From Verrucomicrobiota bacterium (lineage in GTDB: Bacteria > Verrucomicrobiota > Verrucomicrobiia > Palsa-1439): DNA of 39,461 bases. A program made the position numbers and the translations under genes. Every line of letters begins with the position of its first letter. Positions within the stretch are counted from its first letter, which is position 1. Below are positions 29,941-38,235 of the stretch, in pieces. The DNA is taken from the NCBI GenBank assembly GCA_016871575.1, contig VHCW01000040.1:1-39461 (forward strand). The letters are read 5' to 3'. Below the pieces are notes generated by a model. The model saw nothing but the letters and a program-made list of their open reading frames with translations, had not been told where the DNA came from and made no database searches.

Positions 29941-30994
29941 GGCGTTGAACAGAATCGCCGAACAGGCGCGTCGCGTCGGGCGCAACGTCACCTTCATGGA
30001 GGTGTGCGGGACGCACACGATGGCGGTGTCGCGCTCCGGCCTGCGCCAACTCCTGCCGGCGAATGTGAAGCTGATTTCGGGGCCGGGCTGCCCGGTCTGC
30101 GTGACGGACACCAGCTACATTGACGCCGCCATCGAGCTGGCGCGTCGGCCCGGCGTGATCGTTACGACGTTCGGCGATCTGATTCGCGTTCCCGGCAGCG
30201 AGTCGTCGTTGGAACGGGAGCGAGCAGCCGGCGCCGACGTGCGTGTGGTCTATTCGCCGGCGGACGCGCTGGCGTTGGCGCGGGAGAACCCGGACAAACA
30301 AGTCGTGTTCCTCGGCGTCGGTTTCGAAACGACGGCGCCAACAGTCGCGTGGACGATCAAGAAGGCGGCGCAGGATGGCGTGATGAATTTCTCGGTGCTC
30401 TGCGCGCACAAGACGATGCCGTTCGCGATGGAGGCGTTGCTGAAGGATCAGGAAGTGAAGATTGACGGGTTCATCTGCCCCGGCCACGTCAGCGTCATCA
30501 CCGGCGCGCAGCTTTACCGGTTCATCCCGGAGCGGTACGGCATCCCATGCGTCGTGTGCGGGTTCGAAGCGGTGGATGTGATGAAGTGCATCGTGATGTT
30601 GCTGGCGCAGATTGCCGGCAAACGGACGGCGGTCGAGATCGAGTACAGCCGTTCGGTCAACGAGACCGGCAACCCGGCCGCGCAGCAGCTTATCGCCGAG
30701 GTGTTCGAGGAGAGCGACGCCGGGTGGCGCGGCATTGGTGTGATCCCGCGCAGCGGGCTGGCGATTCGGAAGGAGTTTGCGCGTTGGGATGCTGGGCGAA
30801 GCGTGACGTTCCGCGAATCGAAGCCGCATCCGGGCTGTCGGTGCGGCGACGTGTTGCGCGGTGTCCTCACGCCGCCGGACTGCAAGCTGTTTGCGAAAGT
30901 CTGCACGCCGACGAACCCGTTGGGACCGTGCATGGTGTCAAGCGAAGGCGCGTGTGCCGCGTTCTACAAGTACGAACGAAAGGCGGCAGTATGA
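29933..30994 (+). CDS. hypD: HypD Fe(CN)2CO assembly protein
   Basis: The 353-residue protein shows the HypD signatures EVCGTHTMAVSRSGLR (about 23-38), SGPGCPVCVTD, GFETTAPTVAW, ICPGHVSVITG, VVCGFEAVDV and the C-terminal cysteines around HPGCRCGDVLRG and CTPTNPLGPCMVSSEGAC that bind the [4Fe-4S] cluster. With HypC it is the scaffold for the Fe(CN)2CO cofactor. It overlaps hypC by 8 nt and hypE by 4 nt. Confidence 0.96.
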   Translation: MNEALNRIAEQARRVGRNVTFMEVCGTHTMAVSRSGLRQLLPANVKLISGPGCPVCVTDTSYIDAAIELARRPGVIVTTFGDLIRVPGSESSLERERAAGADVRVVYSPADALALARENPDKQVVFLGVGFETTAPTVAWTIKKAAQDGVMNFSVLCAHKTMPFAMEALLKDQEVKIDGFICPGHVSVITGAQLYRFIPERYGIPCVVCGFEAVDVMKCIVMLLAQIAGKRTAVEIEYSRSVNETGNPAAQQLIAEVFEESDAGWRGIGVIPRSGLAIRKEFARWDAGRSVTFRESKPHPGCRCGDVLRGVLTPPDCKLFAKVCTPTNPLGPCMVSSEGACAAFYKYERKAAV

Positions 30995-31977
30995 AACACG
31001 ACCGTATCTTACTGGCACATGGCGGCGGCGGGACATTGACGCATGAGTTGATCGAGCAGTTGTTTGCGCCGGCGTTTGGGTTGAAAGAACTGGAGGATAG
31101 CGCGGTACTCGATGACAAGTTGGCGTTCACGACGGATTCGTATGTGGTGAAGCCTTACTTTTTCCCCGGTGGCGACATCGGGAAGTTGGCGGTGTGCGGG
31201 ACGGTGAATGATCTGGCGATGCAGGGGGCGGAGCCGTTGTGGCTGAGCCTCGGTATGATTTTGGAGGAAGGACTGCCGCTGGCGGACTTGGAGAAGATTG
31301 TCGCTTCGATCAAGGCGACGGCGGCGGAAGCCGGCGTGACAATTGTGACGGGCGACACGAAAGTCGTCGAGCGCGGGAAGTGTGAAGGGCTTTACTTGAA
31401 CACTGCCGGGATTGGGCGCGTGGTGGCGGATGTTGGCAGCACGCACGTGCGCCCCGGTGATGCGGTGATTGTGAATGGGAACCTGGGCGAGCACGGCGTG
31501 GCGGTGTTGAGCCGGCGGGAGGGGATTGCCTTTCAAACGAGTGTAATCAGTGATTGCGCGCCGCTCTGGAGCTTGGTACAAAGTGCGCTCGTTTCGGGCG
31601 CGGAGATCCACGCGATGCGCGACCCGACACGCGGCGGACTGGCGGCGACGGTATGTGACATTGCCGCTGCGTCGGGTGTCGGGATTTGGCTGCAGGAGTC
31701 GGCGTTGCCGATCAGCGCCGAGGTTCGCGGGGCGTGCGATTTGCTGGGACTGGATCCCTTGAACATCGCCAACGAAGGGAAAGTCGTCGTGTTCTGTCGC
31801 GGGACCGACGCGGGGCGCGTGTTGGACGCGATGCGGGCGCATCCGTTGGGACGCGGCGCGCGGGTGATCGGGGAAGTGACGGAGAAACCGAAGGGCATGG
31901 CCGTGTTGCGGACCGCGATTGGCGGCGAGCGGATTGTGGACATGCCGACGGGCGAGGATTTGCCCAGAATTTGTTAA
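30991..31977 (+). CDS. hypE: HypE carbamoyl dehydratase
   Basis: From ATG 30991 (ATGA overlap with hypD) the protein has 328 residues. It begins ILLAHGGGGTLTHELI and has the AIR-synthase-like ATP fold (GTVNDLAMQGAEPLWLS, VTGDTKVVERGK, MRDPTRGGLAAT). It ends in PRIC, the C-terminal cysteine that is carbamoylated by HypF and dehydrated to thiocyanate. The intact tail shows a working copy. It closes the hypBFCDE set. Confidence 0.96.
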   Translation: MKHDRILLAHGGGGTLTHELIEQLFAPAFGLKELEDSAVLDDKLAFTTDSYVVKPYFFPGGDIGKLAVCGTVNDLAMQGAEPLWLSLGMILEEGLPLADLEKIVASIKATAAEAGVTIVTGDTKVVERGKCEGLYLNTAGIGRVVADVGSTHVRPGDAVIVNGNLGEHGVAVLSRREGIAFQTSVISDCAPLWSLVQSALVSGAEIHAMRDPTRGGLAATVCDIAAASGVGIWLQESALPISAEVRGACDLLGLDPLNIANEGKVVVFCRGTDAGRVLDAMRAHPLGRGARVIGEVTEKPKGMAVLRTAIGGERIVDMPTGEDLPRIC

Positions 31978-32001
31978 ATCCAAGTAATAACAGGAGAAAA
32001 A

Positions 32002-35000
32002 ATGAGCAAGAGAGAATTCATCACGATGGACGGCAACGAGGCGGTAGCCCACGTTGCGGTTCGCACCAACGAAGTCATAGCGATTTACCCGATTACGCCG
32101 TCCTCGCCGATGGGCGAGTGGGCCGACCAATGGGTCTCCGAGGACCTGAAAAACATCTGGGGCACGATTCCGTCGGTCGCCGAAATGCAGAGCGAAGGCG
32201 GCGCCGTCGGCGCCGTCCACGGCGCGCTCCAGACCGGCTCGTTGTCCTGCACGTTCACGGCGTCGCAGGGCCTGTTGTTGATGATCCCGAACATGTACAA
32301 AATCGCCGGCGAACTGACGCCGTCCGTGTTCCACGTTTCCGCCCGCACCGTCGCGGCGCACGCGCTTTCGATCTTCGGCGATCACGGCGACGTGATGTCC
32401 ACCCGCCAATGCGGCTGGGCGATGCTCTGCTCCAACAGCGTCCAGGAAGCCCACGACTTCGCGCTCATTGCACAGGCTGCGACGCTTGAATCGCGCGTGC
32501 CGTTCCTGCATTTCTTCGACGGGTTCCGCACCTCGCACGAAGTCGCCAAGATCGAGGTCCTGACCGACGACGATATGCGGGCGATGATTGACTACCAACA
32601 CGTCCTCGCCCACCGCGCCCGTTGCCTCTCGCCCGACCATCCCGTGTTGCGCGGCACCGCGCAGAATCCGGACGTCTTCTTCCAGACCCGCGAAGCCTGC
32701 AACAAGTTCTACGCCGCCTGCCCCGACATCACGCAGAAGGCGATGGACAAGTTCGCCAAGCTCGTCGGGCGCCCGTATCACCTGTTCGACTACGTCGGCG
32801 CGCCCGATGCCGAGCGCGTGATCGTCGCGATGGGTTCCGGCTGCGAGACCGCGCACGAAGCCATCGAGTACATGGTCAAACAGGGCGAGAAAGTCGGCCT
32901 CGTCAAGGTCCGCCTCTTCCGTCCATTCGACACCAAGCGGTTCATCGCCGCGTTGCCGGCCAGCGTCAAGGCCGTCGCTGTCCTCGACCGCACGAAGGAA
33001 CCCGGTTCCGCCGGCGAGCCGCTGTATCAGGATTGCCTCACGGCGGCCTTCGAGGAAGGACGCGCGTTGAAGATCGTCGGCGGACGCTACGCGCTTGCCT
33101 CGAAGGAGTTCACCCCGGCGATCGTCAAGGCCGTGTTCGACAACCTCAAGGCCGATCGTCCGAAGAATCATTTCACCGTCGGCATCAATGACGACGTGAC
33201 GCACACCAACCTCCCCTTCGATCCGTCCTTCACCACCGAGTCGCCCAAGGTCGTCAGCGCGCTCTTTTACGGACTCGGCGCGGACGGCACCGTCGGCGCG
33301 AACAAGAACTCGATCAAGATCATCGGCGAGAACACCGACAACTGGGCGCAAGGCTACTTCGTCTATGACTCGAAGAAATCCGGCGCGATGACCGTGTCGC
33401 ACCTGCGTTTCGGCCCCGACCCGATCCGCTCGACCTACCTCGTCACTGAGGCCAACTTCGTCGCGTGTCACCAGACCGTGTTCCTGGAGCGCTACGACAT
33501 GCTCCAGTACGTCAAGCCCGGCGGCGTGTTCCTGTTGAACGCCCCGTGGAGTGCCGAGGAAGTGTGGAATCATCTCCCGCGCGTCACGCAACAACAGATC
33601 GTGGACAAGAAGCTGAGGTTCTTCACGATTGACGCCGTGAAGGTCGCCCGCGACTCCGGCATGGGCGGCCGCATCAACACCGTCATGCAAGTCTGCTTCT
33701 TCGCGATCAGCGGGGTGTTGCCGAAGGACGAAGCCATCGAGCAGATCAAGTACTCCATCAAGAAGACCTACGGCAAGAAGGGCGACGACGTTGTCCAGAT
33801 GAACCTCAAGGCCGTGGACAACACGCTCTCCAACCTCCACGAAGTCAAAGTACCCGCCGCCGTCAGCAGCAACGCCGAGTTGCTTCCGCCCGTCACGTCG
33901 AATGCCCCGGCGTTCGTGCGCGAGGTGCTTGGCGAAATCAGCGCCAACCGCGGCGATCTGCTGCCGGTCAGCGCGTTCCAGCCCGACGGCACCTTCCCGA
34001 CGGCCACCACCCAGTACGAGAAACGCAATATTGCCCTCGACACTCCCGTCTGGGACCCGGCCACCTGCATCCAGTGCGGCAAATGCGCCATGGTCTGCCC
34101 CCACGCCTGCATCCGCGGCAAGGTCTATGAGGCAGCCCTCCTCGCGAACGCGCCCGCCGCGTTCAAGAGCGTTGATGCGCGCGATCCGGAATGGAAGAAG
34201 TCCGGGTGCAAATTCACCATTCAGGTCGCCGTCGAGGATTGCACCGGCTGCGGCCTCTGCGTGGACATCTGCCCCGCCAAGAACAAAACGCAGACCAAAC
34301 TCAAAGCCATCAACATGGCGCCACAACCGCCGCTCCGTCGCCAGGAAGCTGTCAACTGGGACTTCTTCCTTGCGTTGCCCGACGTGGATCGCCGGCGGCT
34401 CAAGGTCACCAGCATCCCGCAACAACAATTGCAGCGTCCGCTCTTCGAGTTCAGCGGCGCCTGCGGCGGCTGCGGCGAGACGCCCTACGTCAAGCTCGCC
34501 AGCCAGCTTTTCGGCGACCGCATGATCATCGCCAACGCCACCGGTTGCTCCTCGATTTACGGCGGCAACCTGCCGACCACCCCATGGGCGACGAACCCCG
34601 ACGGACGCGGCCCCGCGTGGTGCAACTCGCTCTTCGAGGACAACGCCGAGTTCGGCATGGGCTACCGCCTCTCGATTGACAAACAGAAACAGTTCGCCGA
34701 GGAACTCGTCCGCGCCCTCGCCCCGCGCATCGGCGACGTGCTCGCCACCGGCCTTCTCACCGCCGACCAGAAAGACGAAGCCGGTATCTACGAGCAACGC
34801 ATCCGCGTCGCCGAACTCAAAGGCAAACTGGCCCGACTCCAGCAGGAGAACGACGCCACCGCCAAGTCGCTCGCCACGCAATTGCTCGGCATCGCCGACA
34901 TGCTCGTCAAGAAGAGCGTCTGGATCATGGGCGGCGACGGCTGGGCCTACGACATCGGGTACGGCGGCCTCGACCACGTCATCGCCTGCGGCCGCAACGT

Positions 35001-35610
35001 CAACCTTCTCGTCATGGACACCGAAGTCTATTCCAACACCGGCGGCCAGATGTCGAAGGCCACGCCGCGCGGCGCCATCGCCAAGTTCGCCGCCGGCGGC
35101 AAACCGGCCGGCAAGAAAGACCTTGGCCTCATCGCCATGAGCTACGGCAACGTCTATGTCGCCAGCGTCGCGATGGGCGCGCGCGACGAGCACACGCTCC
35201 GCGCGTTCCTCGAAGCCGAGAGCTACGACGGCGCGTCGCTGATCATCGCGTACAGCCATTGCATCGCCCACGGCATCAACATGACCACCGGCATGCAGAA
35301 CCAGAAAGCGGCGGTCGCCAGCGGCCAATGGCTGCTCTACCGCTACGACCCGCGCCGTGCCGCGGCGGGCCAGAACCCGTTGCAGCTCGACTCGCGAAAG
35401 CCGACCATCCCCGTCGAGCAATACCTGCTCATGGAAAACCGCTTCAAGATGCTTACCAAGAGCAACCCCGAAGCCGCCAAGACGTTGTTCAAACAGGCGC
35501 AGGACGACATCAACACCCGCTTCGCCTACTACGAATACCTCGCCGCCCGGCCTTTTGGCGCCGCAGCAAAACCGGAACAACCACTCCCACCCGCCGCCCC
35601 GGCCGCCTGA
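32002..35610 (+). CDS. nifJ: Pyruvate:ferredoxin (flavodoxin) oxidoreductase, single-chain
   Basis: This 1202-residue protein has the full single-polypeptide PFOR layout. The N-terminal pyrimidine-binding domain starts with AIYPITPSSPMGEWAD. Two [4Fe-4S] motifs (CIQCGKCAMVCPHAC and CTGCGLCVDICP) lie near residues 690-760. The proximal cluster region is GACGGCGETPY. The TPP/Mg site is GGDGWAYDIGYGGLDH followed by DTEVYSNTGGQMSKATPRGA. It converts pyruvate, CoA and oxidised ferredoxin to acetyl-CoA and CO2, or the reverse. It has a strong AGGAG site and starts 24 nt after hypE. It probably supplies or draws reduced ferredoxin for the hydrogenases encoded upstream. Confidence 0.95.
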   Translation: MSKREFITMDGNEAVAHVAVRTNEVIAIYPITPSSPMGEWADQWVSEDLKNIWGTIPSVAEMQSEGGAVGAVHGALQTGSLSCTFTASQGLLLMIPNMYKIAGELTPSVFHVSARTVAAHALSIFGDHGDVMSTRQCGWAMLCSNSVQEAHDFALIAQAATLESRVPFLHFFDGFRTSHEVAKIEVLTDDDMRAMIDYQHVLAHRARCLSPDHPVLRGTAQNPDVFFQTREACNKFYAACPDITQKAMDKFAKLVGRPYHLFDYVGAPDAERVIVAMGSGCETAHEAIEYMVKQGEKVGLVKVRLFRPFDTKRFIAALPASVKAVAVLDRTKEPGSAGEPLYQDCLTAAFEEGRALKIVGGRYALASKEFTPAIVKAVFDNLKADRPKNHFTVGINDDVTHTNLPFDPSFTTESPKVVSALFYGLGADGTVGANKNSIKIIGENTDNWAQGYFVYDSKKSGAMTVSHLRFGPDPIRSTYLVTEANFVACHQTVFLERYDMLQYVKPGGVFLLNAPWSAEEVWNHLPRVTQQQIVDKKLRFFTIDAVKVARDSGMGGRINTVMQVCFFAISGVLPKDEAIEQIKYSIKKTYGKKGDDVVQMNLKAVDNTLSNLHEVKVPAAVSSNAELLPPVTSNAPAFVREVLGEISANRGDLLPVSAFQPDGTFPTATTQYEKRNIALDTPVWDPATCIQCGKCAMVCPHACIRGKVYEAALLANAPAAFKSVDARDPEWKKSGCKFTIQVAVEDCTGCGLCVDICPAKNKTQTKLKAINMAPQPPLRRQEAVNWDFFLALPDVDRRRLKVTSIPQQQLQRPLFEFSGACGGCGETPYVKLASQLFGDRMIIANATGCSSIYGGNLPTTPWATNPDGRGPAWCNSLFEDNAEFGMGYRLSIDKQKQFAEELVRALAPRIGDVLATGLLTADQKDEAGIYEQRIRVAELKGKLARLQQENDATAKSLATQLLGIADMLVKKSVWIMGGDGWAYDIGYGGLDHVIACGRNVNLLVMDTEVYSNTGGQMSKATPRGAIAKFAAGGKPAGKKDLGLIAMSYGNVYVASVAMGARDEHTLRAFLEAESYDGASLIIAYSHCIAHGINMTTGMQNQKAAVASGQWLLYRYDPRRAAAGQNPLQLDSRKPTIPVEQYLLMENRFKMLTKSNPEAAKTLFKQAQDDINTRFAYYEYLAARPFGAAAKPEQPLPPAAPAA

Positions 35611-35630
35611 GCGGAAAGGAGATTATCATC

Positions 35631-36629
35631 ATGGACTTGACCACCACATACCTGGGAATGACACTGCGAAACCCGCTGGTGATGAGCGCCTGCCAGCCGC
35701 TCTCCGAGGAAATCAGCAACATCAAGCTCGCCGAGGATTCCGGCGCGGGCGCCGTGGTGCTCTACTCGTTGTTCGAGGAGCAACTTCTCACCGACGCGCA
35801 GGAACTGCACAGCCACACCACTGCCGGGACCGAGAGTTTCGCGGAGTCGTTGAGCTACTTCCCCGAACCGTCGCAATATCACCTCGGCCCCGAAGGCTAC
35901 CTCAAGCACATCCAGAAAGCCAAGGCCGCGGTGACAATCCCGGTCATCGCCAGCCTCAACGGCTGCTCGATCGGCGGCTGGACCGAGTTTGCCAGGCAAA
36001 TCGAGCAGGCCGGGGCCGACGCCCTCGAACTGAACATCTACTGGATCCCCGCCGACATGAACCTGTCCGGCGCGCAGGTCGAGCAGACCTACATGGACAT
36101 CATCAAGGCCGTCAAGGGCGCGGTGAAGATTCCCGTCTCGGTGAAGCTCAGCGCCCGCTTCACCAACATCGCCAACATGGCCAAGCGGCTCGATGATTGT
36201 TGCGCCGACGGGCTGACGTTGTTCAGCCGCTTCTATCAGCCGGACATTGACCTCGACTCGCTGGAGATCAAACCGAGGATTCTGTTGAGCACGCCGCAAT
36301 CCTTGCGGTTGCCATTGCGCTGGATCGCCATCCTGCATGGACGGGTCAAGGCCAGCCTGGCCGCCTCCAGCGGCATCCACAACGCCGAGGACGTCATCAA
36401 GATGCTCATGGCCGGCGCCAACGTCACGATGCTCTGTTCCGCGCTGCTCAAGCACGGCATCGGCCACCTGCGAACCGTCGAGCGCGACATGGCGCGGTGG
36501 ATGGAGGAACACGAGTACGAGTCCGTCAAGCAAATGTGGGGCAGCATGAGCCAGGTGGAGTGTCCCGACCCCGGTGAGTTTGAGCGCGCCCAGTACCTCC
36601 GCGCCGTCACCACCTACCGGCCCGCATAA
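35631..36629 (+). CDS. Dihydroorotate dehydrogenase-like flavoprotein
   Basis: From ATG 35631 (ribosome site AAAGGAG) the protein has 332 residues and a PyrD-like TIM-barrel: TTYLGMTLRNPLVMSACQPL at the start, IPVIASLNGCSIGGW, ADALELNIYWIPAD, IPVSVKLSARFTN and SSGIHNAEDVIKMLMAGANV for FMN phosphate binding. Members of this subfamily are often encoded next to PFOR and are not the pyrimidine-pathway enzyme; their reaction is not established. It is the last gene of the co-directional redox block. Confidence 0.85.
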   Translation: MDLTTTYLGMTLRNPLVMSACQPLSEEISNIKLAEDSGAGAVVLYSLFEEQLLTDAQELHSHTTAGTESFAESLSYFPEPSQYHLGPEGYLKHIQKAKAAVTIPVIASLNGCSIGGWTEFARQIEQAGADALELNIYWIPADMNLSGAQVEQTYMDIIKAVKGAVKIPVSVKLSARFTNIANMAKRLDDCCADGLTLFSRFYQPDIDLDSLEIKPRILLSTPQSLRLPLRWIAILHGRVKASLAASSGIHNAEDVIKMLMAGANVTMLCSALLKHGIGHLRTVERDMARWMEEHEYESVKQMWGSMSQVECPDPGEFERAQYLRAVTTYRPA

Positions 36630-36638
36630 CGCCCCGGC

Positions 36639-37358
36639 ATGAACCGGCGACCGCGATCCGCGTCGGCATTCACAAGGGCCGAACTGCTTGTGGCGCTGGT
36701 TGTGCTGGCTGTCGTCTGGCTGTTGGTCTTGCCGCTGCTGAACACGCAGCGCGAAAAACGCAACCGCGCCGTCTGCGCCCGCAACCTCGCCATGATCGGC
36801 GCGGCCATACGCGCCTATCAATCCGACCATCACGGCCTGATCCCAAACGCCGGGCTTTGGCATCGTCCGCACCAGGACGATCCCAGTTGGGACCTCAAGT
36901 TGATCAACGGCGGTTACGCCGCGCCGCCGGTCTTCCATTGCCCGTCCGACCGCATCCAGCGCGCCACGGCGCTTTGCGACTGGCATCCCATGCCGCCCAA
37001 TGTCGGGTTGCGTTCCTACGCGATCAACATGGGCAGCAACGGCGCGCCGGAAACCTTCTGGATCCAAGGCTCCCGCCTGCCGTGCCCCCACCTGCCCAAC
37101 CCCGACGAAGTCGTGCTCGTCTCCGAAATGCTCGACGACGCGCTGAAAGGACGGATCGGCGCGAAGTGTTCCAGCCTCGCCTTTCACAGCCCCGCGCAAA
37201 TCACCTCGTTCCACGTCAAGAAACCGCATCCGCTCGCCCGCGACCCGCGCACCAACTATCTGTTCCTCGACGGCCATGTCGCCTGGGTGGACGCGCCGCG
37301 TTGGGAGATGTTTCCACCGCCGCCCGGCGCCGGCTTTGCCAGCCGGCCTTGCCCGTGA
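36639..37358 (+). CDS. Pseudopilin-like protein with type IV prepilin N-terminus
   Basis: The 239-residue protein has a prepilin-type N-terminus: a short basic leader, FTRAELLVALVVLAVVWLLVL with the characteristic Glu five residues after the cleavage site region, and one membrane helix. The C-terminal YLFLDGHVAWVDA is the H-x9-DG type motif of the large pseudopilin families of PVC bacteria. Cysteines at about 46, 105 and 114 may form disulfides. It starts only 9 nt after the flavoprotein gene, though function in H2 metabolism is not expected. A role in a type II secretion-like or surface structure is inferred. Confidence 0.75.
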   Translation: MNRRPRSASAFTRAELLVALVVLAVVWLLVLPLLNTQREKRNRAVCARNLAMIGAAIRAYQSDHHGLIPNAGLWHRPHQDDPSWDLKLINGGYAAPPVFHCPSDRIQRATALCDWHPMPPNVGLRSYAINMGSNGAPETFWIQGSRLPCPHLPNPDEVVLVSEMLDDALKGRIGAKCSSLAFHSPAQITSFHVKKPHPLARDPRTNYLFLDGHVAWVDAPRWEMFPPPPGAGFASRPCP

Positions 37359-37361
37359 CGA

Positions 37362-37390
37362 TTGACAGTTGCGCGACACGTTCCTATAGT
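37362..37390 (+). promoter_or_regulatory. Consensus-like sigma70 promoter for the aminotransferase gene
   Basis: A perfect -35 TTGACA (37362-37367), an exact 17-nt spacer, and -10 TATAGT (37385-37390, five of six matches) lie in the 43-nt gap. The expected transcript start (about 37397) is only about 5 nt before GTG 37402, so the mRNA would be nearly leaderless. It marks a new transcription unit after the hydrogenase/PFOR block. Confidence 0.75.
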
Positions 37391-37401
37391 CACCTCCCAT
37401 T

Positions 37402-38235
37402 GTGCCTGAGATTGCCTGCATCAACGGGAAGTTCATGCCGCTTGAACAAGCCACAGTCCCCGTCGAGGACCGCGGTTACCAGTTCGCCGACGCCGTCTAT
37501 GAAGTCGTCCGCACCTATCGCGGCCGGCTTTTCGCGCTCGACGAGCATCTCGCCCGGCTCTTTCGCAGCCTCGATGCCATCCAGATTCAACATCCCTACA
37601 CCGTTGACCAACTGAAATCGCTCATTGGCGAAGCCATCCAGCGCGCCGGGTTTGCCGAGACGATGGTTTACATCCAAATCAGCCGCGGCGTCGCCAAACG
37701 CCACCGGGGTGTTCCCGCCGGTTGCGAGCCGATGTTCGTGATGACGGTTCGCGCGGTGCCGGATTCCCGCCCTCTCCGCGAACGCGGCGCCACGGTCATC
37801 ACCGTGCCCGACAACCGCTGGAGCCGGTGCGACATCAAGAGTGTCGCCCTTCTCGCCAACGTGCTCGCCTACCAGGCCGCCAAACACGCCGGCGCCACCG
37901 ACGCCATCTTCATCGCCGACGACGGCACGATCAATGAAGCCACCGCGGCCAACGTGTTCATCATCCGCAACGGTGAGCTGCTCACGCCACCCGAAGGGCC
38001 GAAGATTCTCAGCGGCATCACCCGCGGCAAAATCCTCGAAGCCGCCCGCGCCGCCGGTCTGCCGGCAGCGGAGCGGCGGGTGACGAAGGCGGAGTTGATT
38101 GGCGCCGATGAGGCGTTTCTGTGCAGCACAACGGCTGAGGTCGTTCCGATCCGCTCCGTGGACGGACAGAAGATCGGGACCGGACCGCTGGCCGCGCGCA
38201 TTTACGACCAATTCATCAGGATGTTTGCCTCATGA
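37402..38235 (+). CDS. dat: D-amino-acid aminotransferase (class IV PLP enzyme)
   Basis: The 277-residue protein starts with GTG at 37402; the alignment to the family (INGKFMPLEQATVPVEDRG) begins there. Motifs are FADAVYEVVRTY, YIQISRGVAKRH (typical of D-alanine transaminases), the PLP lysine in CDIKSVALLANVL (about residue 146) and the phosphate-binding INEATAANVFII and LSGITRG. It would interconvert D-alanine and D-glutamate with 2-oxo acids for peptidoglycan precursors. No Shine-Dalgarno sequence precedes the start, consistent with a leaderless mRNA from the promoter just upstream. It overlaps the next gene by 4 nt. Confidence 0.9.
   Translation: MPEIACINGKFMPLEQATVPVEDRGYQFADAVYEVVRTYRGRLFALDEHLARLFRSLDAIQIQHPYTVDQLKSLIGEAIQRAGFAETMVYIQISRGVAKRHRGVPAGCEPMFVMTVRAVPDSRPLRERGATVITVPDNRWSRCDIKSVALLANVLAYQAAKHAGATDAIFIADDGTINEATAANVFIIRNGELLTPPEGPKILSGITRGKILEAARAAGLPAAERRVTKAELIGADEAFLCSTTAEVVPIRSVDGQKIGTGPLAARIYDQFIRMFAS

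Noticed and set aside
31009-35580. A 1523-codon open frame on the minus strand across hypE and PFOR
   Set aside because: It is antisense to two clearly conserved genes; the absence of stops reflects GC-rich codon bias, and the translation is low-complexity with no recognisable domain.
35631-36629. Genuine pyrimidine-pathway PyrD
   Set aside because: The PFOR neighbour and the divergent subfamily sequence argue against it; no pyrimidine genes are nearby.
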